Origin: RPQJ01 sp963793005
GTDB taxonomy: Bacteria; Pseudomonadota; Gammaproteobacteria; Steroidobacterales; Steroidobacteraceae
Assembly (NCBI GenBank): GCA_963793005.1
Contig: CAWBYP010000004.1
Span: 488,993-552,992 of the forward strand
DNA length: 64,000 nucleotides
Direction: 5' to 3'
Shown here: piece by piece, positions 8,606 to 17,705 of the stretch
Layout: each line of letters begins with the position of its first letter
Numbering within the stretch: the stretch's first letter is position 1
Translations under genes and position numbers: made by a program
The notes under the pieces: generated by a model
What the model saw: only the letters and a program-made list of their open reading frames with translations
What the model was told of the DNA's origin: nothing
Database searches by the model: none

Positions 8606-8630
8606 CGTGCCCGGCTTGGTGCCGGGCACG
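8606..8630 (+). promoter_or_regulatory. Leader hairpin upstream of secreted pair
   Basis: CGTGCCCGGC and GCCGGGCACG form perfect 10-bp arms around a 5-base loop, followed by GTCGTTTTCA. It sits 32 bases before the ATG at 8663. It could terminate upstream transcription, act as an attenuator or stabilise the mRNA leader. Confidence 0.4.
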
Positions 8631-8662
8631 GTCGTTTTCACAGCCAAGAGGGATTCTGTCAA

Positions 8663-9316
8663 ATGAACCCGATCACCCTGACCCGAAGGATGCGCGTGCT
8701 GGCACGCTCATCTCTCGCGACGCTGGCCCTGGTGGCCGCAAGCGTTCCCAGCCACGCGACCAGCGTCATCCCGATGACGGTCGTCGACCTGCTCGGCCAC
8801 TCCGACGCCATCGTCGCGGGCCAGGTGCAGTCGGTCGTCGACGGCTTCGACGCCCGCGGACTGCCCTACACGGAAGTCACCATCAAGGTGTCCGACACCA
8901 TCCGCGGCCAGAAGGCCGAGACCTACACCTTTCGTCAGTTCGGCCTCGACAAGCCGCGCAAGACGGCCGACGGCCGCGTGTATCTCGGCCGCCCGGCCGG
9001 TTGGCCGACCTGGCGCAAGAACGAGTCGGCGATCGTGTTCATGTACTCCAAGTCGAAGACCACCGGCTTCCAGACCACCGTGGGCCTGGGCCAGGGGAAG
9101 ATGAGCGTCGCCAACGGCGTCGCGATGAACTCCTACGACAACGCGACGCTGTTCCGCGACGTGACGGTCAAGCGCGGCCTGCTCGACGCCTCCGAGCAGA
9201 AGATGCTGGACGCGAAGACGGGCCCGGTCGATGCGGAGACCTTCCGCAAGTTCCTGCACCGCGCTGTTGAAGGCAACTGGGCCAAGAACGGGAGCATCTC
9301 CAATGCGAAGCACTGA
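8663..9316 (+). CDS. Secreted protein of unknown function, partner of metallopeptidase
   Basis: A 217-residue exported protein. Residues 1-33 form a signal peptide (cleavage near SHA/TS). The mature domain begins TSVIPMTVVDLLGHSDAIVAGQV and continues with VTIKVSDTIRGQKAETYTF. This is an all-beta pattern seen in secreted proteins of unknown function that occur beside secreted proteases. I do not recognise a named family. The ATG at 8663 is preferred to an upstream in-frame ATG because it starts a clean signal peptide and has GAGGGA in front. It overlaps the next gene by 14 bases, so the two proteins are almost certainly produced together and exported. Confidence 0.75.
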   Translation: MNPITLTRRMRVLARSSLATLALVAASVPSHATSVIPMTVVDLLGHSDAIVAGQVQSVVDGFDARGLPYTEVTIKVSDTIRGQKAETYTFRQFGLDKPRKTADGRVYLGRPAGWPTWRKNESAIVFMYSKSKTTGFQTTVGLGQGKMSVANGVAMNSYDNATLFRDVTVKRGLLDASEQKMLDAKTGPVDAETFRKFLHRAVEGNWAKNGSISNAKH

Positions 9317-11825
9317 TCTTTGCGTGAGCCGCGCGCTGCGCGCCACGTTTCTCGCCGCTGCCTGCGTTTTCGCGAGCAGCGCCCTCGCCGGCGGCCCGCT
9401 GTGGATCGTCCCGAGCGGCGGCACGCTGAAGCCTGCCCGCTGGGAAGGCACGGTCAAGGTGTACCTCGACAAGGGCAACCTCAACGTGAGCCCGTACTGC
9501 GAGTACGACGAGAACTGGCAGTGCAAGGTCGACGAAAACGGCAATGTCATCTACCCGGTGCTCGACCAGCAGGCCGGTGACGACCTGGTTGCCTTTACGG
9601 TTGCGCAGTGGTCCGGCGTGCCGACGTCGAGCTTCCGCGCACAGGTCGCGGGCCGCTCGGCGGTTGACATCAACGGCTCAAACGTCTGGGACTACATCGG
9701 CAAGTACAACGGCGGCGGCATCCAGACCATTTACGACGCCGACAACACCGTCATCGACGCCCTGACCGGCGGAAACGGTTACGGCGTGCTGGGCATCGCC
9801 TCCCCGGAGTTCCTGGCGGCCGAAGGCTCGACGCAGATCGTCGAGGGCTGGCAGGTGATCGGCGGGTCTTTTCTCGGCGTAACGACCACCGGACCGATTT
9901 CAGGCATCGTGACCCACGAGTTCGGCCACGCGATCAACCTCGCGCACACCCAGACCAACGGCTACTACTCGCGCAACAAGGGCTACCCGGACTGGGGCAT
10001 CCCGGACGGTCCGGAGCAGGCGGGGCCTGACCAGTGCGGCAAGATCGCCGGATACCCGACGATGGACCAGATCGAGACGATGTACCCGCTGATCAATCCC
10101 TACGAGGGAAGCGACACGTACAACAGCCCGCAGTTCGCGACCGTCAACGTGGCCGACGACATGGCCGCACTGTCATCGCTCTACCCGGCGGCGAACTACA
10201 AGGCGATGACCGGCACGCTGATGGGCCGCATCGTGGCGAAGGACGGCAAGACCCCGATCACGGGTGTCAACGTCATCGCACGCCCGATTGCGGGATCCGG
10301 AGCAGACATGTTCACCGACGCGATTTCGCGCGTCTCCGGCGACCTGACCCAGGGCATCCTCGGCCCGGACGGCGACTTCGTGATGACGGGCCTCGTGCCC
10401 GGCGTGAGCTACGTCGTCCACATCGACCAGATCGCCGACGGCGGATTCAGCACGCCGAAGGCGGTGCTGACGGGTCCCGAGGAGTACTGGGACGCCAACG
10501 AAAGCGCCGATGCAACCAGGGATGACGCCTGCGCCTCGACGCCGGTCACGCTCGGCGCCGGACAGACGATGCAGATCCAGATCGCGATGAACGGGATTGC
10601 GCGCGCGCCGACGTTCGTGCAGATCCCCTACGGCTCGTCGATCATGGGCGTTTCGGACAACGGTCAAAAGGTCCTTGGCGGCTACGGCGGCCAGGGCTCG
10701 CCCTACTGGCTTTGGGACAAGCAGAGCGGCCCGGTCGTCATTGGTGGCGCCGGCACGTCCGGCGGCATCTCCGGCAATGGCCGGGTAGTCGGCGGCACGG
10801 TCGCCGTGCAGGTCGATACCGAGTATGGCCCTGTCGCACAGCAACGCGCGGCGCTCTGGACCAAGGAAGCCGGCTGGAAGTCGATCGCCCCCAATTTCGA
10901 GGGTTGCGGCGAGAGCCAGACGAGTCCGTTCGACCTGTCCAGGGATGGGTCGGTAGTCGTGGGCCTCGCGTCCGTCGACTGCAGCAACTGGTATGCATTC
11001 AAGTGGACCGCGAAGACCGGCATGAAGCTCCTGCCCAAGGCCAGCGAGAACCGGGTATGCGATGCCGAGTGGGGCAGCTACGAGTGCGAGGGCTCCTCGC
11101 GCGCCAACGTCGTGTCCGGCACCGGCAACCTGGTCGCAGGCTGGGAAGAGATTCCCGAAGCCTTCGGCTTCCGCGTCGGCTCGATCTGGCAGGGCAACGA
11201 GGAAATGCTGCTGCGCGATCCGGCAGGGGATAATCCCGTCGGCGGCTGGGTCGGCGAGGTCATGGGTGTCAACACTGCCGGTACCATTGCCGTCGGCATC
11301 AATTCCGGCCCGCAGTTGAAAGACGCCTACAAGTGGACGCCCACCGATGGCGTGACCAGCCTTGGTCACATGCCTCGCCAGGCCTGCTATTTCGACTGGT
11401 GGACGTGGGAGGAGGTTTGCGAAGACCTCGAGACCGTCGCCTACTCCGTCTCGGACGACGGCAAGGTCATCACGGGTGCCTCGCGCCTGCTGACCGCCGG
11501 CATCGATGATGCTGCGATCTATACGCCGAAGATGGGCTGGGTGCTGCTTTCGGACTTCCTGCAGGGCCAGGGCGTACTCGAAGCGCAGCGATGGCTGATC
11601 AACGGGGCGATTGTCTCGGCCGACGGCAAGACGCTGGCCGGACGTGGTTACCCGATGGCAGCCGACTACGCGCATGGCTTCCGCCTCGACCTCGACCAGG
11701 TCTACGTCTGCAGCGGCAAGGGCCGCAACGCGAAGACCCTGCGGGTCGGGTTCCCCGATGCGATGGACCAGTTCCTCGCCAAGGGTGCCACGGTCGGGCT
11801 CTGCCCGGGCGACGCGCCGCTCTGA
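9303..11825 (+). CDS. Secreted zinc metallopeptidase with HAF-like repeats
   Basis: An 840-residue exported protein. Signal peptide at residues 1-29 (cleavage after ALA). The zinc-binding motif THEFGHAINLAH lies at 204-215 (His205, Glu206, His209, His215), the HEXXHXXGXXH style with Asn in place of Gly, so it is probably a matrixin-like or related metzincin. A carboxypeptidase-regulatory-like beta domain covers roughly 300-430 (GTLMGRIVAKDGKTPITGVNV). From about 445 to 800 there are repeated segments of the type GVSDNGQKVLGG, ISGNGRVVGGT, LSRDGSVVVG, AFKWTAKTGMKLL, matching extracellular HAF repeats that probably form a beta-propeller. Several Cys pairs suggest disulphides. Its start overlaps the preceding gene. 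Confidence 0.83.
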   Translation: MRSTDLCVSRALRATFLAAACVFASSALAGGPLWIVPSGGTLKPARWEGTVKVYLDKGNLNVSPYCEYDENWQCKVDENGNVIYPVLDQQAGDDLVAFTVAQWSGVPTSSFRAQVAGRSAVDINGSNVWDYIGKYNGGGIQTIYDADNTVIDALTGGNGYGVLGIASPEFLAAEGSTQIVEGWQVIGGSFLGVTTTGPISGIVTHEFGHAINLAHTQTNGYYSRNKGYPDWGIPDGPEQAGPDQCGKIAGYPTMDQIETMYPLINPYEGSDTYNSPQFATVNVADDMAALSSLYPAANYKAMTGTLMGRIVAKDGKTPITGVNVIARPIAGSGADMFTDAISRVSGDLTQGILGPDGDFVMTGLVPGVSYVVHIDQIADGGFSTPKAVLTGPEEYWDANESADATRDDACASTPVTLGAGQTMQIQIAMNGIARAPTFVQIPYGSSIMGVSDNGQKVLGGYGGQGSPYWLWDKQSGPVVIGGAGTSGGISGNGRVVGGTVAVQVDTEYGPVAQQRAALWTKEAGWKSIAPNFEGCGESQTSPFDLSRDGSVVVGLASVDCSNWYAFKWTAKTGMKLLPKASENRVCDAEWGSYECEGSSRANVVSGTGNLVAGWEEIPEAFGFRVGSIWQGNEEMLLRDPAGDNPVGGWVGEVMGVNTAGTIAVGINSGPQLKDAYKWTPTDGVTSLGHMPRQACYFDWWTWEEVCEDLETVAYSVSDDGKVITGASRLLTAGIDDAAIYTPKMGWVLLSDFLQGQGVLEAQRWLINGAIVSADGKTLAGRGYPMAADYAHGFRLDLDQVYVCSGKGRNAKTLRVGFPDAMDQFLAKGATVGLCPGDAPL

Positions 11826-11834
11826 GTCCCTGGG

Positions 11835-11856
11835 CGCCCGGGCAGACACCCGGGCG
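11835..11856 (+). repeat. GC-rich hairpin after metallopeptidase gene
   Basis: CGCCCGGG at 11835-11842 pairs with CCCGGGCG at 11849-11856 around a 6-base loop. No U-tract follows. It precedes the stronger terminator at 11869. Confidence 0.4.
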
Positions 11857-11868
11857 TCACACTCAATT

Positions 11869-11917
11869 GGGGGCTGCCTGCCGGCGCCATGCCGGCTCGC
11901 AGCCCCCTTTTCTTTTC
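11869..11917 (+). terminator. Rho-independent terminator after metallopeptidase gene
   Basis: GGGGGCTGC at 11869-11877 pairs with GCAGCCCCC at 11899-11907. The loop itself can fold (GCCGGC/GCCGGC). TTTTCTTTTC follows at once. This is the clearest intrinsic terminator in the window and separates the secreted pair from the bufferin operon. Confidence 0.85.
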
Positions 11918-12042
11918 GGCGCCGCGTGAAACAATCCTGAGCGCGGCCGGGTCTACTGGTCGAGGTGTTGCGTTTTGTTGCCCACGAGGTCGACGCAGCG
12001 CCGCAGTCACTCTAATCAACTACGCAGGACGGAGAACGAAAC

Positions 12043-12303
12043 ATGGACCTGAAGAAGATCGCTATCGCTGCCGCCATTGGCAGCTTCCTCACGATGGGCG
12101 TCGCCGGTGCGGCCTCGGCCAGCGACATGGGCAGCTCGGACAAGTGCTACGGCGTCGCGAAGGCCGGCAAGAACGACTGTGCAGCCAACGGCCATTCTTG
12201 CGCTGGCCAGGCCAAGAAGGACAATGACCCGAACGAGTGGAAGCACATGCCCAAGGAAGAGTGCGAGAAGATGGGCGGCACCACCGAGGCCCCGAAGAAG
12301 TAA
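12043..12303 (+). CDS. bufA: Bufferin precursor, DUF2282 metal-buffering peptide
   Basis: An 86-residue precursor of a bufferin, a ribosomally made and modified periplasmic peptide that chelates copper or related metals. A signal peptide spans residues 1-27 (cleavage after ASA). The mature peptide carries four cysteines (Cys35, 46, 53, 74) in the DUF2282 arrangement DKCYGVAKAGKNDCAANGHSC...EECEKMGG, the targets for oxazolone/thioamide-type modification by the MNIO enzyme encoded next. Export through the Sec route after modification is established for the family. GGAG lies upstream of the ATG. Seven bases separate it from bufB. Confidence 0.92.
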   Translation: MDLKKIAIAAAIGSFLTMGVAGAASASDMGSSDKCYGVAKAGKNDCAANGHSCAGQAKKDNDPNEWKHMPKEECEKMGGTTEAPKK

Positions 12304-12310
12304 TCGCGAG

Positions 12311-13183
12311 ATGAGGGACACGGGCATCGTCCGGGTCCCCGGCGCACCGATCCCGGCACGGGCCGGGATCGGTCTGCGCTCGCCTCACCACGAGCACGCG
12401 GCGGCCGGACAAATCGACGTCGCCTGGCTCGAGGTCCACACCGAGAACTATTTCCACGATGGTGGTCCGCAGCTGAATGCGCTCGAGCGCGCCCGCGGAC
12501 ACTACCCGCTCAGCTTCCACGGCGTCGGCCTTGGCCTGGGCTCAGTCGAACCGATCGACACCGAACACCTGGTGCGCGTGAAGCGTGCCGTCGAGCGCTT
12601 CGATCCCGCGCTGGTCAGCGAACATGCCTGCTGGGGCCACGCCGGCGGTGAACACTTCAACGACCTGCTGCCCCTGCCCTACACCGAGGAAGCAGCCGAG
12701 CTGCTCGCCGCGCGCGTCGCACAGGTGCAGGACGTGCTCGGCAGGCAGATCCTGATCGAGAACCTGAGCTCGTATTTCGCCTATTCCGCCTCGCGGCTGA
12801 CGGAATGGGAGTTCCTGGCCGCGGTGGTTGAACGATCGGGCTGCGGACTACTGCTCGACGTGAATAACCTGTACGTGAACTCCGTCAACCTTGGACTCGA
12901 TGCCGAAAGATTCATCGACGTCGTTCCGCCGGCGGCCGTGCAGGAGATCCACCTCGCAGGACACCGCCGCAACCATGTCGGCAGCCGCGACCTGCTGATC
13001 GACGATCACGGCTCGAGCGTGTGTGCCGAGGTCTGGTCGTTGTACGAACGCGCGATCAAGCGCCTGGGCCCGGTGCCGACGCTGATCGAGTGGGACACCG
13101 ACGTGCCGGCCGTCGAGGTGCTGGTCGCCGAAGCGCGCAAGGCCGACATCATCATGGAGCGTGCGCGTGAACTCGCCGCCTGA
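12311..13183 (+). CDS. bufB: MNIO-family peptide-modifying enzyme (DUF692)
   Basis: A 290-residue multinuclear non-haem iron oxygenase, the TIM-barrel enzyme that modifies bufferin cysteines. Iron-site and signature segments are visible in order: GIGLRSPHHEH, LEVHTENYF, SFHGVGLGLGS, VSEHACWG, IENLSSYF, LLLDVNNLYVNS, EIHLAGH, LIDDHGSSV and LIEWDTD. Length is typical (270-300). The ATG at 12311 follows bufA by seven bases. The gene overlaps bufC. The paired DUF2063 protein is expected to bind the precursor leader and present it to this enzyme. Relatives include MbnB, which makes methanobactin, but the operon context marks this as the bufferin type. Confidence 0.94.
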   Translation: MRDTGIVRVPGAPIPARAGIGLRSPHHEHAAAGQIDVAWLEVHTENYFHDGGPQLNALERARGHYPLSFHGVGLGLGSVEPIDTEHLVRVKRAVERFDPALVSEHACWGHAGGEHFNDLLPLPYTEEAAELLAARVAQVQDVLGRQILIENLSSYFAYSASRLTEWEFLAAVVERSGCGLLLDVNNLYVNSVNLGLDAERFIDVVPPAAVQEIHLAGHRRNHVGSRDLLIDDHGSSVCAEVWSLYERAIKRLGPVPTLIEWDTDVPAVEVLVAEARKADIIMERARELAA

Positions 13184-13997
13184 GTCGCTGTCGCTGGCCG
13201 AATTGCAGGCGCGGTTTGCCTCCGCGCTGTGCGCGAGCGGCACACAGCCGAACGACGATGCCGCCGGGTTCGGGGCTTGCATCGTCGATGACGGGCTCGC
13301 GCCGGCGGCGCGAGTGCAGGTCTACCGCAACAACGTTCGCGCGATGTTCACGGGTGCGCTCGAGCGTACCTATCCAGTGCTCAGGCAGCGGGTGGGCGAA
13401 GGCTACTTCGCGAAGCTCGCGGCGGAATACCGCATCGACCATCCGTCGCGGAGCGGCGACCTGCACTGGATCGGCCGGCACTTTGCGGAATGGATCAGTA
13501 TACGGATGGCCGGGACCGACTACGCATGGCTCGCGGACCTCGCACGTCTTGAATGGGCCTGCGAGGAGGTGCTGGTGTCCGAGTTCCTGCAGCCGGCACC
13601 GGCCGAGTCACTGGCGCTCCTCGCGCCGGAGCAACTGGCAGGCGCACGGCTTTCCCCGCAGCCCGGCCTGCGCACGGTCAGTTCGGGGTTCCCGGTCTGG
13701 TCGGTGTGGCAGGCCAACCAGCCGGGATCGTCCGGTAAGACGGTCGACCCATCACTCGGACCGGAGCATGTCGTGCTGTCAGCGGATCCCAGCGGACTGG
13801 TTCTGCATTCCGTGCCGGCCGACCGATACCGGTTCGTCGAGCAACTGGCTGCGGGCAGCACACTCGAGGATGCGCTCGATGTCTCGGCGCTACCGATCGA
13901 GCAGCTGGCGGAAACGCTCGCCTGGCTGTTCGGCGCCGGATTAGTAACGCAGGTTGCTGCACCAGGAAATTCGATCACGGGCGGAGAACCGACATGA
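13167..13997 (+). CDS. bufC: DUF2063 partner of MNIO enzyme
   Basis: A protein of about 276 residues belonging to the DUF2063 family, the recognition partner that recruits the precursor peptide to BufB. The N-terminal helical half carries the family pattern (LAELQARFASALCA, VQVYRNNVRAMFTGALERTYPVLRQRVGEGYF, HPSRSGDLHWIG). The C-terminal half resembles a winged-helix/RRE-like domain (VEQLAAGSTLEDALD). There is no ATG near the start. GTG at 13167 is favoured because GGAG at 13155-13158 is eight bases away; GTG at 13161 is the alternative. It overlaps bufB by 17-23 bases and its stop overlaps the bufD start (ATGA). Confidence 0.88.
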   Translation: MNSPPESLSLAELQARFASALCASGTQPNDDAAGFGACIVDDGLAPAARVQVYRNNVRAMFTGALERTYPVLRQRVGEGYFAKLAAEYRIDHPSRSGDLHWIGRHFAEWISIRMAGTDYAWLADLARLEWACEEVLVSEFLQPAPAESLALLAPEQLAGARLSPQPGLRTVSSGFPVWSVWQANQPGSSGKTVDPSLGPEHVVLSADPSGLVLHSVPADRYRFVEQLAAGSTLEDALDVSALPIEQLAETLAWLFGAGLVTQVAAPGNSITGGEPT

Positions 13998-14455
13998 GCA
14001 TTGCGGCCGTGACCAATCGCGCCAACGACTTTGCAGGCCGATACTTGGGCTGGCTCGCGTCGCCGTTGCTGCTCGCAATACGCTTCTACGTGCCGTGGCA
14101 GTTCTTCAAGTCGGGTCTCGTCAAGCTGCAGGGCTGGGACAGCACGCTCTACCTGTTCCGCGAGGAATACCACGTTCCGCTGCTGCCGCCGGTCGCGGCT
14201 GCCGTCGCCGGAACCGCGGGAGAGATCGTGTTCCCGGTGCTGCTCGCCGCGGGACTGCTGACTCGCTACTCGGCAATCGGGCTCTCGGCCGTCAACGTGA
14301 TGGCTGTCGTGTCATATGCGCACGTGCTGCTCAGCGAGGGATTCGAGGCGGCGCTCGGCCAGCACTACCTGTGGGGCAGCCTGCTGCTGGTTCTTGCAGT
14401 CTTCGGGCCAGGACGCTGGTCGATGGACGAATTCCTGCGACGACGAGGAGCCTGA
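13994..14455 (+). CDS. bufD: DoxX-family membrane protein of bufferin operon
   Basis: A 153-residue inner membrane protein of the DoxX family with four hydrophobic segments (about residues 20-40, 60-85, 90-110, 120-140). The signature LLLAIRFYVPWQFFKSGLVKLQGWDSTLYLF is near the N-terminus. DoxX proteins regularly close bufferin operons. They may supply or handle electrons for peptide maturation or export, but this is unproven. Its ATG shares four bases with the bufC stop. Confidence 0.87.
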   Translation: MSIAAVTNRANDFAGRYLGWLASPLLLAIRFYVPWQFFKSGLVKLQGWDSTLYLFREEYHVPLLPPVAAAVAGTAGEIVFPVLLAAGLLTRYSAIGLSAVNVMAVVSYAHVLLSEGFEAALGQHYLWGSLLLVLAVFGPGRWSMDEFLRRRGA

Positions 14456-14471
14456 GACGCGCGGGCGCATA

Positions 14472-14563
14472 GGTGCCGGTGTTACGGTTTCGGTATCACT
14501 TTGTACGCCGGTCGGGCTCGCTGGCCGGTGACAGCGGAGTACCGAAACCGTAACACCGGCACC
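14472..14563. repeat. Long perfect inverted repeat (24-bp arms)
   Basis: Two perfect 24-bp arms at 14472-14495 and 14540-14563 enclose a 44-base spacer in the gap between bufD and the FNT gene. The arms begin GGTGCCGGTGTTACGG, sharing GGTGCC with the GGTGCCAGGCACC palindromes elsewhere in this window. It has no coding content. It could be a REP-type mobile repeat or a transcript-end hairpin. The rest of 14456-14739 shows nothing else that I can identify. Confidence 0.7.
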
Positions 14564-14739
14564 TTACCCTTACTCCCAGCATCATCCTCGGATCCCGATC
14601 GATGCGCGCCGCACACGCCCATCGCGAAATCGCGCTGCTTCTTGTGGCATAGTTTAGCGGAGCCGCTTCGCACGCTCTCTGCCGGCCATGCAGACGGTGG
14701 TCGTGCGTGGCGCGACCGTTACTTCGAGCGGGGGTTCCA

Positions 14740-15567
14740 ATGCCCGGTAATTCCGGCAGCGGCGGCGAAAAGCCACTTCCGAAACACGAGCAGAAGATCG
14801 TGGAGCAGCGTCTGCCGCTACGATCTCCGATGGTTTACGAGGTTGTCCGCCAGGAAGGCGAGGCTGAACTCGATCGACCGCTGCTGTCGCTGTGGTGGTC
14901 GGGAATTGCGGCCGGCATCGCCATGTTCACTTCAGTCCTGGCCGAAGGCGTGCTCCGCCAGCGGCTGCCGGACGCGAGCTGGCGGCCGCTGGTCGAAAAT
15001 TTCGGTTATTGCTTTGGATTCGTAATCACTGTACTTGGGCGACTTCAGCTGTTCACCGAGAGCACGATCACCGCCGTCCTGCCCCTGTTATCGCAATGGT
15101 CCGGTGCTCGCCTGGTGGACACGATGCGGCTGTGGTCCGTGGTGCTGCTCGCCAATTTCACGGGTACATTCCTCACTGCGGCCTTGGTGACCTGGACCGG
15201 CCTGGTTCCGGCACAGCACCTGGCAGGCATGCTGCAGGTCGCCCATGAGTTCGCCGCCAACACCCCACTCCAGGGGCTCCTGTTCGGTATCCCGGCTGGA
15301 TTCCTGGTGGCCGCAATGGTCTGGTTGTTGCCCAGCGCAGAGGGCTCCAAGTTCAGCATCGTCGTCTGGCTCGCCTATCTGCTTGCCTTGGGAGACTTCA
15401 CTCATGTCGTCGTCGGATCGGCCGAGGTGGCGTTGCTGCTTTTTGCCGGCTCCATGACACCGTTCGCGGCGGTCGCCCTGCTTCTGCCTACGCTTGCCGG
15501 CAACATTATTGGAGGGACCGGGCTATTCGCACTGCTCGCCTACGGGCAGGTCAAGAGCGAAATGTGA
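14740..15567 (+). CDS. Formate/nitrite transporter-family channel
   Basis: A 275-residue FNT-family membrane protein, a pentameric channel for small monovalent anions such as formate, nitrite or hydrosulphide. Six hydrophobic segments are spread over residues 45-270. The family signature is seen in CFGFVITVLGRLQLFTESTITAVLP and in LLANFTGTFLTAALV. The long polar N-terminus (EQKIVEQRLPLRSPMVYEVVRQEGEAELDRP) marks the YfdC-like subgroup of uncertain substrate. The ATG at 14740 is chosen over an upstream one because the polar stretch starts here; the Shine-Dalgarno (GGGGG) is weak. Confidence 0.85.
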   Translation: MPGNSGSGGEKPLPKHEQKIVEQRLPLRSPMVYEVVRQEGEAELDRPLLSLWWSGIAAGIAMFTSVLAEGVLRQRLPDASWRPLVENFGYCFGFVITVLGRLQLFTESTITAVLPLLSQWSGARLVDTMRLWSVVLLANFTGTFLTAALVTWTGLVPAQHLAGMLQVAHEFAANTPLQGLLFGIPAGFLVAAMVWLLPSAEGSKFSIVVWLAYLLALGDFTHVVVGSAEVALLLFAGSMTPFAAVALLLPTLAGNIIGGTGLFALLAYGQVKSEM

Positions 15568-15592
15568 TGCCAGGCCGCTGGATGAAATCAAG

Positions 15593-17705
15593 ATGGAAAA
15601 CCGCCTGTTCGAACCCGGGGTCAACTGCTGGCGTAGCGTAATCAGCGCGCGCAGCGCGTTCCTGGTAGATGGCGAGACTTACTTTCGCGCGCTGCACGAT
15701 GCGCTGGGGCGCGCGACGCACCAGGTGGTTGTGCTCGGCTGGGACCTGCACAGCCAGGTCCGATTGGTTCGGGGCGATGACGCAAAGAATGTTGCAGGCC
15801 GCGACCCTCGAGCAGCGCCTGCACGACGTCCTTGATGACTCGCCCGACCTGCACGTGTATCTCCTCGACTGGGATTACTCGGTGGTATTCCTGCTGGAGC
15901 GAGAGTTGCTGCCCGAATTCAGTCTGCCGTGGTCCCGACACCCGCGCCTTCGCTTCGAGACGGATGACGAGCTGCCGACTGGTGCCTCGCATCACCAGAA
16001 AGTCGTCGTGATCGACGACGCCATCGCTTTCTCAGGAGGTTTCGACCTGACTCACGCGCGCTGGGACACGCCCGAACATCGCGGGCACCACCCGGACCGC
16101 GTAACGCCCGGCGGTGAGGCCTACGGACCATTCCACGATATCCAGGCCATAGTTGCCGGCGATGCCGCGGCAGCACTTGGCGACCTGGCCCGGCAGCGAT
16201 GGAAGCGCGCGACAGGCGAGTTGCTGCATGCGCCGCCGGCGCTGTCCTGGCAAGACCGATGGCCTGGCCAGTTTGAGCCCTCTTTTGAAGACACCAGGGT
16301 CGCGATCGCCCGGACTTCCGCACCCTACGGCGGGTCTGCAGCCGTTGCGGAGATCCTGCACGCGTACCTGGACCAGATTCGCTCAGCGCGGCGCTACCTG
16401 TATTTCGAAAACCAGTACCTGACGTCTGCCGAAATCACCGCTGCCCTTTGCGAACGTCTGACGGAAACGGACGGCCCGGAAATAGTCATTGTCCTGCCGC
16501 GGGAAGCAAGCGGTTGGCTTGAGGAAGCGACCATGGGTGAGGGCCGCGACCGCGCCGCGGCACGCCTGCGCGCCGCTGACAAGTACGGCCGGTTGCGCCT
16601 GCTTTGCCCGGTGACCAGCGGACAACCCAATATCGGTATCAACGTCCATGCCAAGGTGCTGATCACGGATGATCACTGGGTCCGCGTCGGCTCGGCCAAC
16701 CTGAGCAATCGCTCAATGACGCTCGACACGGAATGCGACCTGGTCTTCGATGTGGGCGGTCGCCCGGAGATCGCCCGCGCATTCCTTGCGCGTTTGCTCG
16801 GCGAACACGCGGGTAGCGGAAACGAACCCGGCGGCAGCGGCCCTGGAGAGCAGCAGAAGCCTAATTGCGGCGATCGAGTCGTTGCATCAGTGCGGATCGG
16901 CGCCTGGAGCCGCTCCAGGAACGGCGCGCAGACGACTTGCTGGCTCCTGCCCTGGACCTGGCGGATCCCGAGCGCCCGCTGGAACCCGAGGCCCTGCGCC
17001 GGCTGCTTGGTGCGTCAGGCGAGTCGCAAGGGGCGCGCAGGACCTATCTGCGCCGGCTGCTGCTTGCGGTCGGCGGACTCGTCTTGATCGGCATTATCTG
17101 GCGCGTTGCACCGCTCGATGACTGGCTGGCAGCAGCGAACATTGGCTGAGCTGAAAGCCTTACGTTGCAGCGGCGCCCTGGTCGGCCGTCGTTGCAGTGT
17201 TCATCTTTCCGGTCGCATCACTTATCGTGGCGCCGATGACGCTGCTGATCGTGGTTTGCGCAGTCATCTTCGGTCGCCTACGAGGGATTCGCTATCAGCC
17301 TGGTCGGCGCGTTGCTGGCCGCTGCACTCAACTACGCGATCGGCTCGTTTCGCCGGGCGCGATCTAGTGCGTCGACTCGCGGGACAGCGCGTAAACCAGA
17401 TAAGCCGTCGCCTTGCCAGGCAGGGCATCCTGACGGTCGCCGCCATTCGATTGGTGCCAGTGGCGCCATTCACCATCGTCAACGTCGTCGCGGGCGCGTC
17501 GCACATTCGCCTGCGGGATTTCATGCTGGGAACGCTGCTCGGGATGGGGCCAGGCACGGCGGTACTCAGCTGGCTGGCCGGGAATGCTGATTCCATGCTG
17601 GCCGGTCCGGAGCAGAAAGAAGTCTCTGTGTTCCTCACCGGACTCGGAATTCTGATTGCCGCCGTCATTGCGCTGCGTGTCTGGATCAGGCGGCGAAGCC
17701 GGTAG
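15593..17705 (+). CDS. Phospholipase D-like protein fused to VTT membrane domain, frameshifted
   Basis: Pieces in several frames add up to one protein of about 700 residues. The N-terminal two thirds are a phospholipase D-family domain with two HKD-type motifs: HHQKVVVIDDAIAFSGGFDL and VHAKVLITDDHWVRVGSANLSNRS, plus FENQYLTS. A hydrophobic segment (RRLLLAVGGLVLIGIIWRVAP) then leads into a VTT/TVP38-like membrane domain (DLVRRLAGQRVNQISRRLARQG, AIRLVPVAPFTIVNVVAGASHIRLRDFMLGT). PLD-VTT fusions next to an EEP-fold gene are a known arrangement. Frame changes are needed near 15,780 and 16,800-16,870 and several times in 17,130-17,390. The motifs are intact, so sequencing indels are more likely than decay. 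Confidence 0.8.

Noticed and set aside
10173..11849. 558-codon open frame on the minus strand
   Set aside because: Antisense shadow of the metallopeptidase gene in high-GC DNA; Arg/Ala/Asp-rich with no domain, while the plus strand has signal peptide, zinc motif and repeats.
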